The notes: generated by a model from the sequence alone, not told the origin. A stretch of 64,000 bases of DNA from Iodobacter fluviatilis (GCF_900451195.1 NZ_UGHR01000001.1:248001-312000); one strand, 5' to 3'. Numbered from the stretch's first letter, positions 26,520 through 38,165 are shown. A program made the numbers and translations.

Positions 26520-26576
26520 GCCATCCTCAGAAATATCCGAACTCAATCTTGTGGGCGCAATGCCCAGGAGCCGCCT

Positions 26577-27713
26577 GTGTCAAAACCAGCCCTTCTTGCG
26601 CTTGCCGACGGCACCCTCTTTCATGGTATTTCCATCGGATGCGATGGCTCAACCATTGGTGAGGTCGTGTTCAATACGGCGATGACCGGTTATCAGGAAA
26701 TCCTGACCGATCCATCGTATACCAAGCAAATGGTCACTTTGACCTACCCACATATCGGTAACTACGGCGTAAGCCCGGAAGACGTTGAGTCACATTCCGT
26801 GTTTGCCGCAGGCCTGATCATTCGTGATTTGCCACTCTTACATTCTAATTTCCGCTCTGATATGAGTCTTGGCGATTATCTCGTTAAGAATAATGTTGTG
26901 GCGATTGCAGATATTGATACCCGTAAGCTCACTCGTATTTTGCGCAGCAAAGGTGCCCAGCCAGGTTGTATTGTTACTGGTGACAATATCGATGCGGCTG
27001 CTGCTGTTGAAAAGGCCAAGTCTTTTGGCTCAATGGCAGGGCAAGATCTGGCTAAAGTGGTGAGCTGCAAAGAATCTTTTGCATGGACAACAGGTGAATG
27101 GAAGCTGGGCGCGGGTTATACCGCGCAAACAAATCCAGAATTCCACGTTGTTGCCTACGATTTTGGCGTGAAGTACAACATTTTGCGCATGCTGGCTGAA
27201 CGTGGCTGCAAATTAACCGTTGTGCCTGCTCAAACGCCTGCCAGCGAAGTGTTGGCTCTGAAGCCGGATGGTGTGTTTTTATCAAATGGCCCGGGCGATC
27301 CTGAGCCTTGTGATTACGCGATTAGCGCGATTAAAGCCATTCTGGCGGCTCATTTACCCGTGTTTGGTATTTGCCTTGGCCATCAGTTACTGGGTCTTGC
27401 CAGTGGCGCTAAAACCAGCAAGATGAAGTTTGGCCATCATGGTGCAAATCATCCTGTGCAGGATTTAGCCAGCAAGCATGTGATGATCACCAGCCAGAAT
27501 CATGGCTTTCAGGTGGATGAAACCAGCTTGCCAGCCAATGTAACGGTGACACATCGCTCCCTGTTTGACGGCACAGTGCAAGGGATTGCCTTGACAGACA
27601 AACCTGCGTTTTCTTTCCAGGGGCACCCGGAAGCAAGCCCAGGGCCAACCGATGTAGCTTATCTGTTCGATAAATTTATTGGTTTGATGCGCGAGCAAAA
27701 AGCAGCGGTTTAA
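26577..27713 (+). CDS. carA: Carbamoyl-phosphate synthase small subunit
   Basis: A 378-residue glutaminase subunit that delivers ammonia to CarB for arginine and pyrimidine synthesis. The class I glutamine amidotransferase motif is [15 protein letters not shown] with the nucleophilic Cys, and the distal HPEASPG supplies catalytic His and Glu. The start is GTG at 26577, preceded by AGGAG. It heads the carAB operon, with carB 61 bp downstream. Confidence 0.95.
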   Translation: MSKPALLALADGTLFHGISIGCDGSTIGEVVFNTAMTGYQEILTDPSYTKQMVTLTYPHIGNYGVSPEDVESHSVFAAGLIIRDLPLLHSNFRSDMSLGDYLVKNNVVAIADIDTRKLTRILRSKGAQPGCIVTGDNIDAAAAVEKAKSFGSMAGQDLAKVVSCKESFAWTTGEWKLGAGYTAQTNPEFHVVAYDFGVKYNILRMLAERGCKLTVVPAQTPASEVLALKPDGVFLSNGPGDPEPCDYAISAIKAILAAHLPVFGICLGHQLLGLASGAKTSKMKFGHHGANHPVQDLASKHVMITSQNHGFQVDETSLPANVTVTHRSLFDGTVQGIALTDKPAFSFQGHPEASPGPTDVAYLFDKFIGLMREQKAAV

Positions 27714-27774
27714 GGGGCGTACTGTGTGGCTTCTGGCTGCACAGCCTAGCGAATAGTGGTTTGAGGGTAGAGCA

Positions 27775-30700
27775 ATGCCAAAACGTACAGATTTAAAAAG
27801 CATCTTAATCATTGGTGCTGGCCCGATTGTGATCGGCCAGGCTTGTGAGTTTGACTATTCCGGAGCGCAGGCATGTAAGGCGCTACGTGAAGAGGGTTAC
27901 CGCGTTATTTTGGTGAACAGCAATCCTGCCACCATCATGACCGACCCGAATATGGCGGACGTGACTTACATCGAGCCAATCACCTGGCAGATGGTTGAAA
28001 AAATTATTGAGAAAGAGCGTCCGGATGCGCTGCTCCCAACAATGGGTGGTCAGACTGCTCTGAATTGCGCGCTGGATCTGTGGCGCAATGGCGTACTGGA
28101 AAAGTACAATGTAGAAATGATTGGCGCTAAGCCGGATGCCATCGATAAGGCGGAAGACCGCGGTAAGTTTAAAGATGCAATGACCAAAATTGGCCTGTCT
28201 ACGCCAAAATCGGGCATTGCTCATAATATGGAACAAGCGCTGGCTGTGCAGGCCTCGGTTGGGTTTCCTACACTGATTCGCCCTTCGTTTACCATGGGTG
28301 GATCGGGCGGCGGTATTGCTTATAACCGCGAAGAGTTCCTGGAAATCTGTGATCGTGGCTTTGAAGCCTCGCCAACCAATGAATTGCTGATCGAGCAATC
28401 GGTATTGGGCTGGAAAGAGTACGAGATGGAAGTGGTGCGTGACCGCGCCGACAATTGCATCATTATCTGCTCGATTGAAAACTTTGATCCGATGGGCGTG
28501 CATACAGGGGACTCGATCACCGTGGCTCCTGCGCAAACGCTGACCGATAAAGAATATCAAATCATGCGTAACGCCTCTTTGGCGGTATTGCGTGAGATTG
28601 GCGTGGATACGGGTGGCTCAAACGTTCAGTTTGCCACTAACCCAGAAAATGGCGAGATGATCGTTATTGAAATGAATCCACGCGTAAGCCGCTCTTCAGC
28701 GCTGGCCTCTAAAGCAACGGGTTTCCCAATTGCTAAAGTGGCTGCCAAGCTGGCAGTGGGCTTTACTCTGGATGAATTACAAAACGAAATCACCGGTGGC
28801 AAAACACCGGCCTCGTTCGAGCCTTCGATTGATTACGTTGTAACAAAAATCCCGCGTTTTGCTTTCGAAAAATTCCCGCAAGCCAATGACAAGCTGACCA
28901 CGCAAATGAAGTCGGTGGGTGAGGTGATGGCGATTGGCCGCAGCGTTCAGGAATCCATGCAAAAAGCTTTGCGTGGCTTAGAAACCGGCATGTCTGGTTT
29001 TGATGAAATGACCACTGATCGCAGCGTGATCGAAGCAGAAATTGCCACGCCAGGCCCGGAGCGTATCTGGTACGTGGCAGATGCCTTCCGCGTTGGCATG
29101 AGCATGGATGAAGTTTTCAATCTGACTAAGATTGATCCTTGGTTCTTGCGCCAGATCGAAGATCTTGTTCATGAAGAAAACGCGATTCGCGGTACGGCGC
29201 TTGAGTCAATTGACTACGCCACCATGCGCCGCTTAAAGCGCAAGGGCTTCTCGGATCGTCGTCTGGCGGCCTTGCTGGATACCGATCAGGCCGCGGTGCG
29301 TAAAGCGCGTCATGCTCTGAAGATTCGCCCAGTGTATAAGCGTGTGGATACGTGTGCGGCTGAATTCTCTACCGATACTGCGTATATGTATTCCACATAC
29401 GAAGAAGAGTGCGAAGCTGCACCTACCGATAAACGCAAAATTATGATTCTGGGCGGCGGACCAAACCGCATCGGCCAGGGGATTGAGTTTGATTATTGCT
29501 GCGTGCATGCCGCACTGGCACTGCGTGAAGATGGTTTTGAAACCATCATGGTGAACTGTAATCCGGAAACCGTATCTACCGATTACGATACCTCTGATCG
29601 CTTGTATTTTGAGCCGCTGACACTTGAAGACGTGTTGGAAATCGTTAATATCGAAAAGCCTGAAGGCGTGATCGTGCAATATGGCGGCCAGACTCCGCTT
29701 AAATTAGCCCGTGCGCTGGAAGCAAACGGTGTGGCCATTATTGGTACTACGCCAGATATGATTGATGCCGCTGAAGATCGCGAGCGCTTCCAGAAATTGC
29801 TGCAGGATTTAGGTCTACGTCAGCCGCCTAACCGCACTGCGCGTAATGAGCGCGATGCACTACTGCTGGCTGCTGAAATTGGCTACCCGCTGGTGGTTCG
29901 CCCTTCTTATGTATTGGGCGGCCGTGCGATGGAAATCGTGCATCAGCAGTCTGATTTAGAGCGCTATATGCGTGAAGCTGTGAAGGTATCAAATGACAGC
30001 CCTGTGCTGCTCGACCGCTTCCTGAATGACGCTATTGAAGTGGATGTGGATGCGATTTGTGATGGCACCGATGTCTTGATCGGCGGCATTATGGAGCACA
30101 TCGAACAAGCTGGCGTGCACTCTGGTGACTCAGCTTGCTCCCTGCCTCCATTTAGCTTATCCGCAGAAATTCAGGATGAGTTACGCCGTCAGACTGTTTT
30201 GATGGCAAAAGGCCTGAATGTGGTTGGCTTGATGAATGTACAGTTTGCGATTCAGGGCAAGGGCGATGCTGCTATCGTGTTTGTACTTGAGGTCAATCCG
30301 CGTGCCTCACGCACTGTGCCTTATGTGTCTAAGGCAACGAGCCTGCCATTAGCTAAAATTGCCGCACGTTGTATGGCCGGGCAAAGCCTTGCGTCGCAAG
30401 GCGTGACGCGCGAAGTGATTCCTCCGTACTTCTCGGTTAAAGAAGCGGTATTTCCGTTTATTAAATTCCCAGGCGTAGATTCTATTCTTGGCCCGGAAAT
30501 GAAGTCGACCGGTGAAGTGATGGGCGTAGGTGATACATTTGCGGAAGCTTTTGTAAAATCGCAGCTCGCTGCAGGGGTGGCATTGCCAACACAGGGTAAT
30601 GTGTTTGTATCCGTGAAAGATGGCGATAAGGCAGGTGCTTTAGAGTGTGCTAGGGTGCTGACAGACTTGGGCTTTAAAGTTTTTGCGACCAAGGGTACTG

Positions 30701-30996
30701 CTGCAGCCATCGGTGAAGCGGGCGTTGTTGTTCAGAGTGTGAATAAAGTTACCGAAGGGCGTCCGCATATTGTGGACATGATCAAAAATGGTGAAATCGC
30801 CATGATTGTAAATACTGTCGACGAACGTCGCCAGGCCATTCAGGATTCTTACTCGATTCGCCATGAAGCCATGAAGGCCCGCTTACCCGTGTTTACAACG
30901 ATTGCAGGTGCAAAAGCGGCATGTATTGGTATGCGTGATTTGGGTGAAATGCGGGTTTATGATCTGCAGGGCTTGCATCGTACGATCAAACACTGA
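27775..30996 (+). CDS. carB: Carbamoyl-phosphate synthase large subunit
   Basis: A 1073-residue enzyme of normal length, made of two homologous ATP-grasp halves and a C-terminal methylglyoxal-synthase-like allosteric domain. Visible motifs include [20 protein letters not shown] at the N-terminus, its counterpart [20 protein letters not shown] in the second half, [18 protein letters not shown] and [15 protein letters not shown]. It phosphorylates bicarbonate and carbamate. Followed by a strong terminator at 31068. Confidence 0.96.
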   Translation: MPKRTDLKSILIIGAGPIVIGQACEFDYSGAQACKALREEGYRVILVNSNPATIMTDPNMADVTYIEPITWQMVEKIIEKERPDALLPTMGGQTALNCALDLWRNGVLEKYNVEMIGAKPDAIDKAEDRGKFKDAMTKIGLSTPKSGIAHNMEQALAVQASVGFPTLIRPSFTMGGSGGGIAYNREEFLEICDRGFEASPTNELLIEQSVLGWKEYEMEVVRDRADNCIIICSIENFDPMGVHTGDSITVAPAQTLTDKEYQIMRNASLAVLREIGVDTGGSNVQFATNPENGEMIVIEMNPRVSRSSALASKATGFPIAKVAAKLAVGFTLDELQNEITGGKTPASFEPSIDYVVTKIPRFAFEKFPQANDKLTTQMKSVGEVMAIGRSVQESMQKALRGLETGMSGFDEMTTDRSVIEAEIATPGPERIWYVADAFRVGMSMDEVFNLTKIDPWFLRQIEDLVHEENAIRGTALESIDYATMRRLKRKGFSDRRLAALLDTDQAAVRKARHALKIRPVYKRVDTCAAEFSTDTAYMYSTYEEECEAAPTDKRKIMILGGGPNRIGQGIEFDYCCVHAALALREDGFETIMVNCNPETVSTDYDTSDRLYFEPLTLEDVLEIVNIEKPEGVIVQYGGQTPLKLARALEANGVAIIGTTPDMIDAAEDRERFQKLLQDLGLRQPPNRTARNERDALLLAAEIGYPLVVRPSYVLGGRAMEIVHQQSDLERYMREAVKVSNDSPVLLDRFLNDAIEVDVDAICDGTDVLIGGIMEHIEQAGVHSGDSACSLPPFSLSAEIQDELRRQTVLMAKGLNVVGLMNVQFAIQGKGDAAIVFVLEVNPRASRTVPYVSKATSLPLAKIAARCMAGQSLASQGVTREVIPPYFSVKEAVFPFIKFPGVDSILGPEMKSTGEVMGVGDTFAEAFVKSQLAAGVALPTQGNVFVSVKDGDKAGALECARVLTDLGFKVFATKGTAAAIGEAGVVVQSVNKVTEGRPHIVDMIKNGEIAMIVNTVDERRQAIQDSYSIRHEAMKARLPVFTTIAGAKAACIGMRDLGEMRVYDLQGLHRTIKH

Positions 30997-31067
30997 TAAT
31001 TTACGCCCTAAGGTTCGTGGATGATGTTTTACCTTAGTCAGATATCACCCGCTGGAACTTAAGTAAA

Positions 31068-31104
31068 AGCCGCCGTCCACTCGTGACGGCGGCTCTTCTT
31101 TTTG
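31068..31104 (+). terminator. Terminator of carAB
   Basis: AGCCGCCGTC (31068-31077) and GACGGCGGCT (31085-31094), loop of 7, followed by CTTCTTTTT. It lies just before greA. Confidence 0.85.
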
Positions 31105-31122
31105 GATGGAGACTGTAAAGAA

Positions 31123-31605
31123 ATGATAAAAATTCCGCTCACCGTACAAGGTGCGGTAAAACTGAAAGCCGAACTGCAAAATCTGAAGAGCGTAGAACGT
31201 CCTTCTGTGATTGCAGCGATTGCCGAGGCGCGTTCGCACGGTGATTTGTCGGAAAACGCTGAATATGATGCAGCGAAAGAAAAACAAGGCTTCGTTGAAG
31301 GCCGTATCGCTGAATTGGAAAGTAAGCTTTCCAATGCACAGCTGATCGAGCCTGCCAGCCTTGCAGAAACCGCCGAAGGCCGCGTGGTATTTGGCGCAAC
31401 GGTTGATCTTGAAGATCTTGAAACCAGCAATAAAGTGACCTACCAGATTGTGGGTGACGATGAGGCTGAAATTAAAGAATTTAAAATCTCTGTATCCAGC
31501 CCTATCGCCCGTGCCTTGATCGGTAAGTATGCCGGTGATGTTGCCGAGGTCGTTGCTCCGGGCGGGATTCGCGAGTATGAAGTACTCGACGTAAAATATA
31601 TTTAA
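31123..31605 (+). CDS. greA: Transcription elongation factor GreA
   Basis: A 160-residue factor that rescues backtracked RNA polymerase. The N-terminal coiled coil ends in [19 protein letters not shown], with the conserved acidic tip residues Asp and Glu, and the C-terminal domain has [23 protein letters not shown]. The start is ATG 31123 ([10 protein letters not shown]); the longer frame at 31102 runs through the likely leader. It may be read from its own promoter after the carAB terminator. Confidence 0.95.
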   Translation: MIKIPLTVQGAVKLKAELQNLKSVERPSVIAAIAEARSHGDLSENAEYDAAKEKQGFVEGRIAELESKLSNAQLIEPASLAETAEGRVVFGATVDLEDLETSNKVTYQIVGDDEAEIKEFKISVSSPIARALIGKYAGDVAEVVAPGGIREYEVLDVKYI

Positions 31606-31755
31606 AAGCATTGGCGCAAGCTGTACCTTGCACTGATCGTATGCCGGAAATGGCTTAAAATCTTATTGCCAGCGTGGGCGATGGTTTTTTGTCATTTTGC
31701 CGGGTACTTCAGCTTGTTATGACATTTTCAACTGACTATTTAATCTGGGAATGCA

Positions 31756-32199
31756 ATGGGCTTAGGTTCAGGTTTAAAAAACCTTCTCACCGTACTGTGG
31801 ATTGGCGGTATGTGGACCATAGGCGTTATCGCAGCTCCTGCTTTGTTTGCAAGCTTAGATAAAGCGACTGCAGGCATGGTGGCAGGAAAGCTGTTTCATG
31901 CGATTGGTTGGGTGGGGATTGTTGCAGGCGTGTATCTGGCCATTTGGTGTGTCTGGCAGATGGGTATGCGAGGATTCCAGAGTGGTAAGTTCTGGCTGGT
32001 GATGGGGATGCTGTTTTGCACCCTGATTAATCAGTTTGCTATCTTTCCCTTAATTGCCAGTTTAAAGCCTGCAGTAAGCACGGCAGCAGAAGGCGTGTTT
32101 GGCGGGGGATTAGCGCAGTGGCATACTATTTCGAGCTTGATTTATCTGTTGCAAAGTGTGTTTGGTATAATTTACATATGGTCAGATAGTGATCGCTAG
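31756..32199 (+). CDS. DUF4149 family membrane protein
   Basis: A 147-residue protein with four hydrophobic segments, matching the DUF4149 family found between greA and yhbY in betaproteobacteria. The pattern WIGGMWTIGVIAAPALFASL opens it, and HAIGWVGIVAGVYLAIW follows. Function unknown. Convergent with yhbY, with a shared hairpin between. Confidence 0.8.
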   Translation: MGLGSGLKNLLTVLWIGGMWTIGVIAAPALFASLDKATAGMVAGKLFHAIGWVGIVAGVYLAIWCVWQMGMRGFQSGKFWLVMGMLFCTLINQFAIFPLIASLKPAVSTAAEGVFGGGLAQWHTISSLIYLLQSVFGIIYIWSDSDR

Positions 32200-32209
32200 A
32201 CACAAAAGA

Positions 32210-32233
32210 TTAGGGCGACCTGAGTCGCCCTAA
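32210..32233. terminator. Bidirectional terminator between the DUF4149 gene and yhbY
   Basis: TTAGGGCGAC (32210-32219), loop CTGA, GTCGCCCTAA (32224-32233). The minus-strand side is followed by TCTTTTG. Confidence 0.7.
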
Positions 32234-32249
32234 CGTATGTAAAACCCGT

Positions 32250-32564
32250 TTATTTGGCTTTTTTTGCCTTGGGTAGTACGATTCGTGGCTTGTCGCTGTT
32301 CGATGCACGGTAAACAATTAATAGCTTACCAATGTGTTGAACGGCAGAAGCACCTAACTCAGAGCAGATCTTTTGCATGTATTCTTCACGCAGGGCACGA
32401 TCATCGCCCAGAACTCGGATCTTAATGAGTTCATGTGCATCTAAATTAACAGCAATTTCGCGGATTACCGCGTCTGCCAGGCCATTATTCCCGATCATCA
32501 CGACTGGATCGATATGATGAGCCAAGCTTTTCAGATGGCGACGCTGATCCGATGTGAGTTCCAT
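32250..32564 (-). CDS. yhbY: YhbY-type CRM-domain ribosome assembly RNA-binding protein
   Basis: A 104-residue CRM-domain protein that binds pre-50S ribosomal particles. SDQRRHLKSLAHHIDPVVMI, GNNGLADAVIREIAVNLDAH and HELIKIRV (part of the CRM core) are typical. The C-terminus ends in a Lys-rich tail, KKAKK. It is divergent from rlmE by 37 bp, as in other proteobacteria, where yhbY, rlmE and ftsH cluster. Confidence 0.9.
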   Translation of the reverse strand: MELTSDQRRHLKSLAHHIDPVVMIGNNGLADAVIREIAVNLDAHELIKIRVLGDDRALREEYMQKICSELGASAVQHIGKLLIVYRASNSDKPRIVLPKAKKAK

Positions 32565-32601
32565 TGTTTCAAATCCTTGACTAAACAGGCAATTTTACCT
32601 C

Positions 32602-33222
32602 ATGGCTCGTAGCAATTCCAGTAATGCGTGGATGAAGGAACACGTCAACGATCATTATGTTCATCAGGCGAAAAAAGAGGGCTACCGCGCGCGCGCTGCT
32701 TATAAGCTGCTTGAGATTAATGAAAAAGATAAATTATTCAAACAAGGACTGTGGGTGGCCGATCTGGGTGCCGCACCCGGAAGCTGGTCGCAAGTCGCCA
32801 GTCAGCATGTGGGTGAATCTGGCCGCGTTTTTGCGCTAGACTTACTGGATATGACGCCAATCAGGGGGGTGGACTTCATTCAGGGGGATTTCAGAGATGA
32901 AGAAGTGCTGGCTCAGTACACAGAATTACTTGCTGGTCGTCAGGTAGACCTTGTGATTTGCGATATGGCCCCCAATATAACGGGTAACGCGGTGATGGAT
33001 CAGGCTCGCAGTATGTATTTATGTGAGCTGGCTTTGGAATTTGTTCGTGAACAATTGAAACCAAATGGGTATTTTCTGGTCAAGGTATTCCAGGGTTATG
33101 GTTTTACCGAGTACATGAATGCCATGCGTGAGACATTTACTAGTGTTGTAACCCGTAACCCTAAGGCTTCGCGTGATCGTAGCAATGAAACTTATTTGCT
33201 CGGCAGGCAAAAAAAAGCCTGA
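32602..33222 (+). CDS. rlmE: 23S rRNA 2'-O-ribose U2552 methyltransferase
   Basis: A 206-residue SAM-dependent methyltransferase (FtsJ/RrmJ). The K-D-K-E catalytic tetrad region is visible, with YRARAAYKL near the N-terminus, DLGAAPGSWSQVAS as the SAM loop, ICDMAPNITGN with the catalytic Asp, and FLVKVFQG with the second Lys. It modifies the A-loop of 23S rRNA. ftsH follows 117 bp downstream on the same strand. Confidence 0.95.
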   Translation: MARSNSSNAWMKEHVNDHYVHQAKKEGYRARAAYKLLEINEKDKLFKQGLWVADLGAAPGSWSQVASQHVGESGRVFALDLLDMTPIRGVDFIQGDFRDEEVLAQYTELLAGRQVDLVICDMAPNITGNAVMDQARSMYLCELALEFVREQLKPNGYFLVKVFQGYGFTEYMNAMRETFTSVVTRNPKASRDRSNETYLLGRQKKA

Positions 33223-33309
33223 AACAGCTTGTTGGATTTAAGTACCTGCAGCAGGCAGTGCTAAGCTTAGGCAGACTGCCAGCCATAAACGCGTGGAATT
33301 TTTTCTTTC

Positions 33310-33323
33310 ATCCCCTTGGGGAT
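33310..33323 (+). promoter_or_regulatory. Palindrome ATCCCCTTGGGGAT just before the ftsH ribosome site
   Basis: A perfect 6-bp inverted repeat around TT, 16 bp before the ftsH GTG. It could be an operator or a small mRNA hairpin near the ribosome binding site. Function unknown. Confidence 0.35.
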
Positions 33324-33339
33324 AATCAGGAGTAGCGCC

Positions 33340-35259
33340 GTGAACAATCTCGGCAAGAACATCGCCATCTGGCTTGTCATTGGTCTGGTATTGATGACAG
33401 TCTTTAATCAGTTTTCCCGCAAGCAAGATGCAAGCGGGCAAGTGGCGTATTCACAATTTATGGCCGATGTAGAGGCTGATCGTATTGCGAGCGCAGAAAT
33501 CGAGGGCAACCCGATTCGTGGTCAGATCATCAAAGGCAAGCGCAACGATGGCACGGCGTTTTCTACACTGGCTCCATTTGATTTTCGTATGGTTGATACG
33601 CTGATCAAGCACAACGTGAAGTTTGCGGCCAAAGCGGAAGAAGAACCTAGCTTCCTGATGAATTTATTCATCAACTGGTTCCCTATGCTGCTCTTGATTG
33701 GTGTGTGGGTCTTCTTTATGCGCCAGATGCAAGGTGGCGGTAAAGGCGGTGCATTCAGTTTTGGTAAATCAAAGGCGCGTCTTTTAGACGAAGCGACCAA
33801 TGTGATTACCTTTGCAGATGTAGCGGGCTGCGATGAAGCCAAGGCTGATGTATCAGAAATCGTTGATTATCTGCGCGACCCGAGCAAATATCAGAGCTTA
33901 GGCGGCCGTATGCCACGCGGTATCCTGCTGGTTGGCCCTCCGGGTACGGGTAAGACTCTGCTGGCTAAAGCGATTGCTGGTGAAGCTAAAGTGCCGTTCT
34001 TTAGTATTTCTGGTTCAGATTTCGTTGAGATGTTTGTGGGTGTGGGTGCTGCCCGTGTTCGCGATATGTTTGAAAATGCCAAGAAAAATGCACCATGCAT
34101 TATCTTTATCGATGAAATTGATGCTGTAGGTCGTCAGCGCGGTGCCGGTATGGGCGGTGGTAATGACGAGCGCGAACAAACGCTGAACCAGATGCTGGTT
34201 GAGATGGATGGTTTTGAAGGCAATTCCGGCATTATGGTGATTGCAGCAACCAACCGTCCTGATGTGCTTGATCCTGCCTTGCTGCGCCCGGGTCGTTTTG
34301 ATCGTCAGGTGATGGTGTCCTTGCCGGATATCCGTGGCCGTGAGCAGATTCTTGGCGTGCATATGCGTAAAGTGCCGATCTCTAACGATGTGGATGCGCA
34401 AGTGATTGCCCGTGGTACGCCTGGCTTCTCTGGTGCTGACCTTGCCAATCTGGTGAATGAAGCAGCGTTGTTTGCAGCCCGCCGTGTAAAACGCTTGGTT
34501 GATATGGATGACTTTGAGTCGGCTAAAGATAAAATCATGATGGGTGCGGAACGTCGCACCATGGTGATGAGCGAAGAAGAAAAGCAAAACACGGCTTATC
34601 ACGAATCAGGCCATGCTGTTGTGGCTAAGCTTTTACCTAAGTCTGATCCCGTGCATAAAGTGACGATCATTCCTCGTGGCCGTGCGCTGGGTGTAACCAT
34701 GCAGCTGCCAGAAGCAGATCGCTATGCTTATGATCGTGGCTATCTGATGGACCGTATTGCCATTCTGTTTGGTGGCCGTATAGCCGAAGAATTGTTTATG
34801 AATCAGATGACCACTGGCGCATCGAATGACTTTGAGCGTGCTACTTCTTTAGCACGCGATATGGTGACTCGTTACGGCATGACTGATGCTCTAGGCCCGA
34901 TGGTTTACGGTGAAAACGAAGGTGAAGTATTCTTGGGCCGCTCAGTAACGACGCATAAGAATATGTCTGAAGCGACTATGCAGCAGGTTGATGCTGAAAT
35001 TCGCCGCATTATTGATGAGCAATACGGCTTAGCCCGTCGCTTGCTGGAAGATAATCGCGATAAAGTGGAAGCGATGACTGCAGCCCTGCTGGAGTGGGAA
35101 ACCATCGATGCAGAGCAGATCGAAGACATTATGCAAGGGCGTACTCCAAAGCCACCTAAGGCTTTACCTGTAAAGCCTAATGCACCCAGTGGCGGTGATC
35201 GCCCAAGTGGTGAAGCACCAGCAACTCCTGTGATTACAACTCCGGCAACAGAAGCGTAA
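33340..35259 (+). CDS. ftsH: ATP-dependent zinc metalloprotease FtsH
   Basis: A 639-residue membrane-bound AAA protease. Two N-terminal membrane helices flank a periplasmic part, then the AAA domain with GPPGTGKT and [14 protein letters not shown], second region of homology [19 protein letters not shown], and the zinc motif HESGHA. It degrades membrane proteins and regulators such as LpxC. The start is GTG at 33340 with CAGGAGT; the frame opens further upstream at a TTG. Followed by a clear terminator. Confidence 0.96.
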   Translation: MNNLGKNIAIWLVIGLVLMTVFNQFSRKQDASGQVAYSQFMADVEADRIASAEIEGNPIRGQIIKGKRNDGTAFSTLAPFDFRMVDTLIKHNVKFAAKAEEEPSFLMNLFINWFPMLLLIGVWVFFMRQMQGGGKGGAFSFGKSKARLLDEATNVITFADVAGCDEAKADVSEIVDYLRDPSKYQSLGGRMPRGILLVGPPGTGKTLLAKAIAGEAKVPFFSISGSDFVEMFVGVGAARVRDMFENAKKNAPCIIFIDEIDAVGRQRGAGMGGGNDEREQTLNQMLVEMDGFEGNSGIMVIAATNRPDVLDPALLRPGRFDRQVMVSLPDIRGREQILGVHMRKVPISNDVDAQVIARGTPGFSGADLANLVNEAALFAARRVKRLVDMDDFESAKDKIMMGAERRTMVMSEEEKQNTAYHESGHAVVAKLLPKSDPVHKVTIIPRGRALGVTMQLPEADRYAYDRGYLMDRIAILFGGRIAEELFMNQMTTGASNDFERATSLARDMVTRYGMTDALGPMVYGENEGEVFLGRSVTTHKNMSEATMQQVDAEIRRIIDEQYGLARRLLEDNRDKVEAMTAALLEWETIDAEQIEDIMQGRTPKPPKALPVKPNAPSGGDRPSGEAPATPVITTPATEA

Positions 35260-35278
35260 TTGGGTTGTAAGTAAAATG

Positions 35279-35303
35279 GGCGGCCTCACGGGCCGCCTTT
35301 TTT
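35279..35303 (+). terminator. Terminator of ftsH
   Basis: GGCGGCC (35279-35285) and GGCCGCC (35291-35297), loop of 5, then TTTTTT. It lies between ftsH and folP. Confidence 0.85.
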
Positions 35304-35353
35304 GTGCCAGCAGTGCTGAAAGCGGCTATTTAAAAAGACTGATTTCGAGGAAT

Positions 35354-36181
35354 ATGATGAAAGCGTTGCAATGCGGGCGTTTTAGTTTGGAGCTGGATCG
35401 GCCCTTGGTCATGGGTATTTTGAATGTCACACCTGATTCTTTTTCTGATGGCGGGCATTACAAGCAAATTGATGCTGCTTTAGCCCACGCAGAAAAATTA
35501 CTAGGTGATGGTGCTGATATCTTAGATATCGGCGGTGAATCGACCCGGCCTGGTGCGGCTTTTGTTCCTGCAGAAGAGGAAATGAGCCGGGTTATTCCGG
35601 TGATTAAATCGCTGCAAAGCTTAAATATCCCATTGTCCATTGATACACGTAAATCCACTGTTATGCGTGCTGCTTTAGATGCAGGGGTGGATCTGGTGAA
35701 TGATATTGCTGCGTTAGAAGATGAAGGGGCTTTGGAACTGCTTGCGCAAAGTAATGCGGCAATTTGTCTGATGCATATGCAGGGAGATCCGCGCAGTATG
35801 CAGGCAACACCCTGTTATCAGGATGTGGTGGCAGAGGTGCTGTCCTATCTGGCGGCAAGGCGGGATGCTGCATTAGCTGCAGGCGTATCACACAACCGGC
35901 TGTTGCTGGATCCGGGATTTGGTTTTGGTAAAACGCTGGAGCATAATATCGCGCTCTTTAAATCTTTACCGCAGCTGAAAGAGCGTTTGGCAACACCATT
36001 ATTGATCGGTGTTTCACGTAAAAGCATGCTGGGGCAAATTACAGGGCAGTCTGTGGCTGACAGAATGCCTAGCAGTGTTGCAGCAGCACTGATGGCCGCA
36101 CAAGCGGGCTCAGCAGTTATTCGTGTCCATGATGTTCGGGAAACAGTGGATGCTTTAAAAATTTTGCATGCCTTACAATAA
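35354..36181 (+). CDS. folP: Dihydropteroate synthase
   Basis: A 275-residue folate enzyme that joins p-aminobenzoate to the pterin. The pterin-binding motifs MGILNVTPDSFSDGG and DGADILDIGGESTRPGA are intact, as is LLDPGFGFGKTLEHN. Two adjacent ATGs (35354 and 35357) are both possible starts; the long frame from 35276 runs through the ftsH terminator and is not used. folP-glmM after ftsH is a common proteobacterial order. Confidence 0.95.
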   Translation: MMKALQCGRFSLELDRPLVMGILNVTPDSFSDGGHYKQIDAALAHAEKLLGDGADILDIGGESTRPGAAFVPAEEEMSRVIPVIKSLQSLNIPLSIDTRKSTVMRAALDAGVDLVNDIAALEDEGALELLAQSNAAICLMHMQGDPRSMQATPCYQDVVAEVLSYLAARRDAALAAGVSHNRLLLDPGFGFGKTLEHNIALFKSLPQLKERLATPLLIGVSRKSMLGQITGQSVADRMPSSVAAALMAAQAGSAVIRVHDVRETVDALKILHALQ

Positions 36182-36265
36182 TTGCCAGTTGGTAGTTTGT
36201 TGTTGAGCAATACTCTTCTTCTCAGAATGAGTAAAAATGCACATTAATGATGATTGGGGTAAAGA

Positions 36266-37627
36266 ATGGGTCGCAAGTATTTTGGAACAGATGGTGTGCG
36301 TGGTTTAGTGGGTGAATATCCGATTACCCCTGAGTTTGCGATGAAGCTAGGTTATGCCGCTGGTAAAGTACTTGCGGCAGAAAGTAAGCGTGGCAATGGT
36401 GATCATGCCGCTGTGCTGATTGGAAAAGATACCCGTGTGTCAGGATATATGCTGGAAGCCGCCTTGCAGGCGGGTTTAAATGCCGCTGGTGTGGATGTTT
36501 ACCTCACAGGGCCTCTGCCTACCCCAGGGATCGCCTATTTAACACGCGCCTTGCGCTTGTCCGCTGGCGTTGTGATTTCTGCATCACACAATCCTTATCA
36601 CGATAATGGGATCAAGTTTTTTGGCGCAGGTGGCAAAAAACTTGCGGATGATGTGGAGTTGGCCATTGAAGCTGCGATTGATGAAGTGCAGCCTTGTGTT
36701 TCACCTAAGAAAATTGGTAAATCCTGGCGTGTAGACGATGCGGCAGGCCGTTATATCGAGTTTTGCAAATCCACTTTTCCAAATGAGCTGGATCTGCGCG
36801 GCTTAAAGCTGGTCGTCGATTGCGCCCATGGTGCAACTTACGATATCGCTCCCCATGTATTTCATGAGCTGGGCGCTGAAGTCATTAAGATTGGCGTAAC
36901 GCCCAATGGCTACAATATTAATGAAGAAGTAGGGGCCACTCACCCGGAAACCGCACGTAAAGCCGTACTGTCCGAAGGTGCTGATTTTGGTATCTCACTT
37001 GATGGCGATGGTGATCGACTGATTATGATTGACCGTGATGGCACCATTGTTGATGGTGACCAGCTACTTTATGCGCTGGCTTGCTACCGCCAGGATAAAG
37101 GCACTTTAGGGGCTGGCGTGGTTGGTACGCTCATGACTAATTTAGGCGTAGAAAATGGCCTGAAAGCACGTGGTATTGGATTCGAACGCGCTAAAGTAGG
37201 CGATCGTTATGTTCTGGAAAAATTATTGGCGAATAACTGGTTGGTGGGCGGAGAAGGCTCCGGGCATTTGCTCTGCCTTGATAAACATTCCACAGGGGAC
37301 GGCATTGTCTCTGCCCTGCAAGTGCTGCAAGCCTTAAAAGAAAGCGGTAAAACTCTGGCTCAGTATTGCCATGATCTGGTGCTCTCGACGCAAGTGCTTA
37401 AAAATGTCCGTATTGCTAAAGGTTTTGATTGCCATGCCTCAGAATTAATTAAGGCTGAAGTTATCAAAGCAGAAGAAGCAATGGGGGAAGAAGGGCGGGT
37501 CTTGCTGCGTCCTTCTGGTACCGAGCCTGTTGTGCGGGTGATGGTAGAGCATACCGATGCGGCTATTGCCCGTGATTGGGCAGAGCGAATTGCAAAGGTT
37601 GTGAGTAGCGAGGCCACTGCAGATTAA
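36266..37627 (+). CDS. glmM: Phosphoglucosamine mutase
   Basis: A 453-residue enzyme that interconverts glucosamine 6- and 1-phosphate for peptidoglycan and LPS. The active serine lies in [15 protein letters not shown], the metal loop is SLDGDGDR, and the sugar-binding loop is [21 protein letters not shown] is the phosphate-binding C-terminus. All four domains appear complete. Start [13 protein letters not shown] matches the family. Confidence 0.96.
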   Translation: MGRKYFGTDGVRGLVGEYPITPEFAMKLGYAAGKVLAAESKRGNGDHAAVLIGKDTRVSGYMLEAALQAGLNAAGVDVYLTGPLPTPGIAYLTRALRLSAGVVISASHNPYHDNGIKFFGAGGKKLADDVELAIEAAIDEVQPCVSPKKIGKSWRVDDAAGRYIEFCKSTFPNELDLRGLKLVVDCAHGATYDIAPHVFHELGAEVIKIGVTPNGYNINEEVGATHPETARKAVLSEGADFGISLDGDGDRLIMIDRDGTIVDGDQLLYALACYRQDKGTLGAGVVGTLMTNLGVENGLKARGIGFERAKVGDRYVLEKLLANNWLVGGEGSGHLLCLDKHSTGDGIVSALQVLQALKESGKTLAQYCHDLVLSTQVLKNVRIAKGFDCHASELIKAEVIKAEEAMGEEGRVLLRPSGTEPVVRVMVEHTDAAIARDWAERIAKVVSSEATAD

Positions 37628-37813
37628 ACAGAAAGGGCTGACTGGTCCGCAGGATTAAGGGCGGACTTGTATTTTCTTGAAATGTAAGGGCATTCTTTTA
37701 ATGATTTGTCATGGCAATTAAACAATTCTGTAACTTAATCCTTTTAGAATCGTATTAGTTAATGGCCTGCAACAGGGTTATCTGTTGTCACAACAATCTG
37801 AGAGAATGATCTT

Positions 37814-38116
37814 ATGAAATTAGCCCGCCTGATTTTGGTATCCAGTGCTTTTGTTTTTGCTATGGGCACAGTGAGTGCTGCAGATACACCTGCTATTCCG
37901 GCTTTGACTGGTGATGCATTAGCTGCAGCCGTTAAAGGTAATTTGGATAACGATTTGGTTCTGCAAAAATTTAATTTAAAAGTTAAAGGTAAAGAAGCAG
38001 ATGTAACGATTGAAGGCAGCGTTGATGAGGGTGAACAAATGGCGCGCGCTGGCAATGTTGCAGAGCAGGTTAAAGGCGTACGTTACGTATTTAATAATAT
38101 CGTTCCTAAAAACTAA
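37814..38116 (+). CDS. Secreted BON-domain protein
   Basis: A 100-residue protein with a signal peptide (cut after about residue 22, VSAAD) and one BON domain: KGNLDNDLVLQKFNLKVKGK, VTIEGSVDEGEQMARAGNVA and VKGVRYVFNNI. BON domains are thought to bind phospholipid or envelope surfaces; OsmY and related proteins carry two, here there is one. It is monocistronic with its own terminator. Confidence 0.82.
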   Translation: MKLARLILVSSAFVFAMGTVSAADTPAIPALTGDALAAAVKGNLDNDLVLQKFNLKVKGKEADVTIEGSVDEGEQMARAGNVAEQVKGVRYVFNNIVPKN

Positions 38117-38138
38117 TTAGATTTAGTTTTTAAATACT

Positions 38139-38165
38139 AAAAAGGCAGCTTAGGCTGCCTTTTTT
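38139..38165 (+). terminator. Terminator of the BON gene
   Basis: AAAAAGGCAGC, loop TTAG, GCTGCCTTTTTT. Confidence 0.85.

Noticed and set aside
26462..26685. Open frames across the carA leader
   Set aside because: They run through the promoter hairpin and into carA in other frames; no leader peptide with biased codons was seen.
27883..30864. Minus-strand frames opposite carB, up to 225 codons
   Set aside because: Shadow frames of carB without start signals or family features.
33240..33340. Heat-shock (sigma-32) promoter before ftsH
   Set aside because: No convincing CTTGAAA box with a correctly spaced CCCCAT box was seen.
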